A program made the translations under genes and the position numbers. From NCBI GenBank assembly GCA_905178155.1, contig CAJINV010000001.1:11887832-11951831 (forward strand): DNA of 64,000 nt, written 5' to 3'. Shown piece after piece: positions 60,901 through 64,000 of this stretch. This DNA is from Amoebophrya sp. A120 (Eukaryota; Sar; Dinophyceae; Syndiniales; Amoebophryaceae). The notes beneath the pieces were generated by a model. That model did no database searches. It was not told the origin of the DNA and saw only the letters and a list, made by a program, of their open reading frames with translations. The stretch's first letter is position 1. Each line of letters starts with the position of its first letter.

Positions 60901-61976
60901 CGTGGTCGCAACTGTTGCTGCACCAGAACCAGGCGGTGTGCCTGCGCCCGGAGCTGTGCGAGCAACTGGACAACAAACACACTTTTGCCGAGTTCTGCAA
61001 CAAAAACAAGCTTCCCGGGATTCTGCAGTCCTTCATGGTGAAGTCTGACGACGAGGTCTTGCGGTTAAACGACAAGTTGCTTTTGGAGAAAGAACAGAAT
61101 ACCAGCAGCAACAAGACCTACGTGCTGAAAAACCTGACCTACGACCCCATTCACCGCTTGGACTTGTTTCAGCTGCCCTGCAGCGACCAGGAGATGCTGG
61201 AGGACTATTTGGAGAAGGTCCGCGACGACGGCAACGCGATTAGTGCCACGGAACCCTGGCAGGTGCAGGAGTTCGTCGCAGACGGTGCCGAGTACTCCGC
61301 CGCCTTACTCGTCCGTGGCGGCGAGTGCAAGATGCTTACGGTTTGTGAATCTTCCGCATCGCAGTTGAACTACGCGCATGTCCACGTACCGGAGATCGAG
61401 GACTGGGTCTACGAGTTCTCAGCGAAACTCGGCGCGGATTGCTGCGCGCTGATCTGCATGGACTTCATCTTGGCGAAGGCTTCAACTACATCGGGGAAGA
61501 GTAGAACGGTGCATCCGCTGGAATGCAACCCGAGGCTGCATTCCCAGTGCTCCGTGTTCAGTACCTACAAGATGCAGAAGCAGTTGGGTCAGGCTGTGTT
61601 GGGCATTGTGCCGAAGCAGGCAAATAGCAGTCCGAAGAATTCTCCTGTGTGTGGGGGAAAACCGAAGCAGGTGCTGCAGCCCGACGAGCACTGCCGCCAG
61701 CTGTTTTTCCTCGCGAACGAGGTGTTGAAGGTGATTCCGGTTTGTGTGCAGACCAGCATGGGGCTGCGGTACGGAAACAGCACGTCTCTGACCGACTTCG
61801 TGCACCGGATGTGCACGGAGCAGGACGCGGACTGGGACCCGGCCGATCCGCTGCCCATGCTGTTCCGCAACCACTTTCAGCTCCCGCTGTTGCTCTTCTC
61901 GACGCTGTTGAGCACGCGAGCGTGGAAGAAGTGCGACTTCTGCATCGGCAAGGTGGTCGAGACCGGCGGGGATTAA
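57979..61976 (+). CDS. fused MysD-MysC enzyme of mycosporine-like amino acid synthesis, 3 exons
   Basis: Exons 57979-58065, 58217-58456 and 58773-61976 give 1176 residues. The N-terminal half matches MysD, the D-Ala-D-Ala-ligase-like ATP-grasp enzyme that adds Ser/Thr to mycosporine-glycine: LRVLHVAGSGCDDFYF (13-28), VVVPHMFDFPGMTSYRALFE, FVVKPAREDNSRGVGLVKKN (about 274-293), VVEEFIPGREMRVGVI, PIRTETDKL, and DYGLFDYRVHEETGEAYIIE. The C-terminal half matches MysC, the ATP-grasp that joins glycine to 4-deoxygadusol: ILVTGGKMSKALHLARCLKR (about 691-710), ETKKYWVSGARFSNVVDHFE, FFVPVSSPVSSVHDARF, VLKNLTYDPIHRLDL, QEFVADGAEYSAALLVRGGE, and HPLECNPRLHSQ (about 1020). A membrane helix (about 635-660, FVHIMLLLFLLPVSFLYAVY) sits just before the MysC part, as in cyanobacterial MysC. 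MysA and MysB are not in the window. Intron 2 is introner E16. Confidence 0.92.
58457..58767. mobile_element. introner E16 (subfamily C), 311 bp
   Basis: Starts TATTATAATGAAAAATGCCC and ends GGGGGCATTTTTCATTGCAATA; the same subfamily as E1. Direct repeats CCGGC lie at 58452-58456 and 58768-58772. Removal with one repeat (316 bp) is needed to stay in frame. No GT lies at or near the 5' boundary. Confidence 0.9.
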
Positions 61977-64000
61977 AAATGGGATGTTGGGAATCTTTTG
62001 TAAAAAAAATGCGAATTTGAAATTTGGTACCACATGCAAATGAGAATGGATGTTGAACCTGCAACTGCAATTTACAGAATTTGACTAACATATGCAAGAA
62101 GAGCAACCACAGAGATAGTTATCCCCTGCTGCTGCCCAACAGCGTGTAGTTATATCACCTGCGTCAATTGATTGTAAAAGCTACACCGTCCTCGTTGAAC
62201 CTGAACATGTGCATCAAACTTCTTACACAGTGTGAAGTAAAAATAGCTCCTCCATTTGATAAGCATGCTGCGCTTGTTTCAATGAATTTTTCTGGTCGAA
62301 AACACAAAACGGAAAACTAGTGTGAAGTGGAAAAAAGCAAAGTCGTAGTTACAAGTCCGCAGCGAGAAGAAATCTTTATTGAATTTGTTCCCTACTTTGC
62401 GCATATAAGTACGATTTACCGTTTCCCGAGAAGTACTCCCTTTCTTTACAACTTTACGATTTTGTATGTGCAAGACTACAGCTCTTGTTGTGCTATTTTC
62501 GGTAGTAGTTTAACTTTGACACAAAAAGCATTTGGAACTAAATACCCTACGGATATGTTTGAGTCGAACGATCTGCGAAAGGAGGACTACAATTATCGAC
62601 ACGCTACTACGACCATATAATCAAAAGCAGGGAGGTTGCGAGAACTGATCGGTATGCGCATCTTTTCTGCATCTACTCTTTGCATGGTTATACTGGCTGC
62701 CAGTACTTTTTGGGTTGTTTGACAAACGAAATAAACACCCTCCAGAACCTCGGCATTACTCCTTAGGAAGTCCAACACTCACTGGTTACTAGTAGAGGGT
62801 TGCACGGTCCGATCTATGTGAACTGTATCAAAAAAAGTATGTGGAGACAATCATGTTTGTGCTCTTTCCAATATCGAATACTCACCGTTTTTGTGTCTTA
62901 AACCTGCCAATTTCTTTTTCTCGTTTCACAGTACTCTTATTCAGTCGTAGTTCTTTATCCGAGAGCCAAGTACCAACTAGAAGGTTGCAAATATTGATGA
63001 AGGCGAGAAAAATACACTGCAGCAGCAGAGCAAGAAATTAAGACAACAAGAAAGACTGCTGTACGATGAAGAGTATCTCTGTAGCTGGGCTTGCATTTTA
63101 TCGTTTACTGTTTCTGCATTACACTCCACCAAGTACTAAAAACGAAGTAGCCCCTTTTTTCCCAGCAGATCGTGAGTCCGTTTCGCAGTGTGCAGCGTAT
63201 CTTTGACGGGACGGGGTCTACCGAATCTGCTGGAATAAATATCAATCTGAGCTGTGTTTTCGCCGTCATAGCAGGAAATTTCTAATATTGGGATCGCGAT
63301 GAAATGAAACGCTACGAAGAGAATCTAGATGAAAAAAACGAAACTTCAAGTAGTGGTTCTAGATGCAAGAAAGAGTAAAAAGCTAACTCATGCCTGTCTG
63401 TCTTCTCGCTGAGCCCTCTTCCCTTGGCGGTTGATGGAAAATCGAGAGAATAGCTTGGTATGACAGTTGGCCATTTGCACCCTGGGAATCAAATGGTTAA
63501 TCGAGATTTGAGACGCAAACTGTAACTTTATTGGCATGTTTTTACACGGCATGGTTGTAACCACGTACGAAAAATAAAAAGAAACCAAAGCGAGGTGTTG
63601 AGCTTTGGCATAGCAGCTTGCTTCATCTTGATGGACTTCACGGTTCGTGATGTTCATGAATCGCAATTTCCGTGAACACACGAATCGCAAAATGACGGAA
63701 ATGAATCGGTGACATTTTGGTCGAGGAGCCCCATCGTGCGGACCTTTTCACATCGGTTGACCAAGAAAAGACATCGGCCATCGTCGCACACAACGCACGC
63801 GCAACATCGGTTTTTTTTACATGCTCGAAAATCGTCAAGCACAAGGACAGGCTAGCAACATGGAAAAATCGTATTGATTCGCACGAATTTTCGAAAGGAA
63901 AAAGCAACTCAATCAATCGTAGCAATCGTACACACGACCAATCGTTGCAAGGCGGAAGCAACCCCTTTTTGTCGCCCAAACGGTGATTTCATGTTTCCGA
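61977..64000. other. terminal 2 kb, no supported gene
   Basis: AT-leaning sequence after the Mys fusion. Short open frames on both strands (for example 62327-62620, 63717-63986) show no family likeness or splice context, so they are not called. A promoter or exon of a gene beyond the window cannot be excluded. Confidence 0.45.

Overview
The window looks like nuclear DNA of an intron-rich alveolate, most likely a dinoflagellate-lineage protist and plausibly a syndinian such as Amoebophrya (inference). Three observations support this. Every gene I can support lies on the + strand over 64 kb, which is typical of dinoflagellate unidirectional gene arrays. The genes are eukaryotic and interrupted by introns. 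Sixteen introns are short transposon-like 'introner' elements with terminal inverted repeats and target-site duplications. As I recall, published Amoebophrya genomes contain introners and non-canonical introns.

Layout: 3' end of a TatD-type nuclease (3-182); secreted or Golgi glycosyltransferase-like protein (560-3929); KRR1 ribosome-assembly factor (4454-6260); 17-exon CCR4 deadenylase with a very long Q/N/P-rich tail (8485-18448); unknown nuclear-type protein (19435-21267); DNA topoisomerase IB (21715-26169); two unknown low-complexity proteins (26713-31715, 32062-32946); J-domain protein (33292-36060); MORN-repeat protein with a PH-like segment (36667-40542); large disordered protein with a C-terminal membrane segment (41166-45352); multipass membrane protein (46126-47481); three tandem small ADP-ribosyltransferase-like genes (48162-51430); a small doubtful two-exon gene (51853-52335); UBE3A-like HECT ubiquitin ligase (53119-56795); and a fused MysD-MysC mycosporine-like amino acid (MAA) enzyme (57979-61976). 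The last 2 kb holds no gene I can support.

The most striking structure is the introner set. Although the inner sequences fall into several subfamilies, all sixteen elements start with TAT, fifteen end with ATA (one with ATG), and all sit between 5-bp direct repeats, two of them imperfect. Removing each element plus one repeat copy restores the reading frame of every host gene; I checked this by summing exon lengths. Only one of the sixteen allows GT...AG at those exact boundaries, so most appear to be spliced by a non-standard rule. Ordinary GT...AG introns occur in the same genes.

Functionally the genes form no obvious pathway: ribosome assembly, mRNA decay, DNA topology, ubiquitination, possible ADP-ribosylation and UV-sunscreen synthesis. 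The MysD-MysC fusion is the clearest metabolic finding. All exon coordinates were read by eye from the sequence, with no transcript data.
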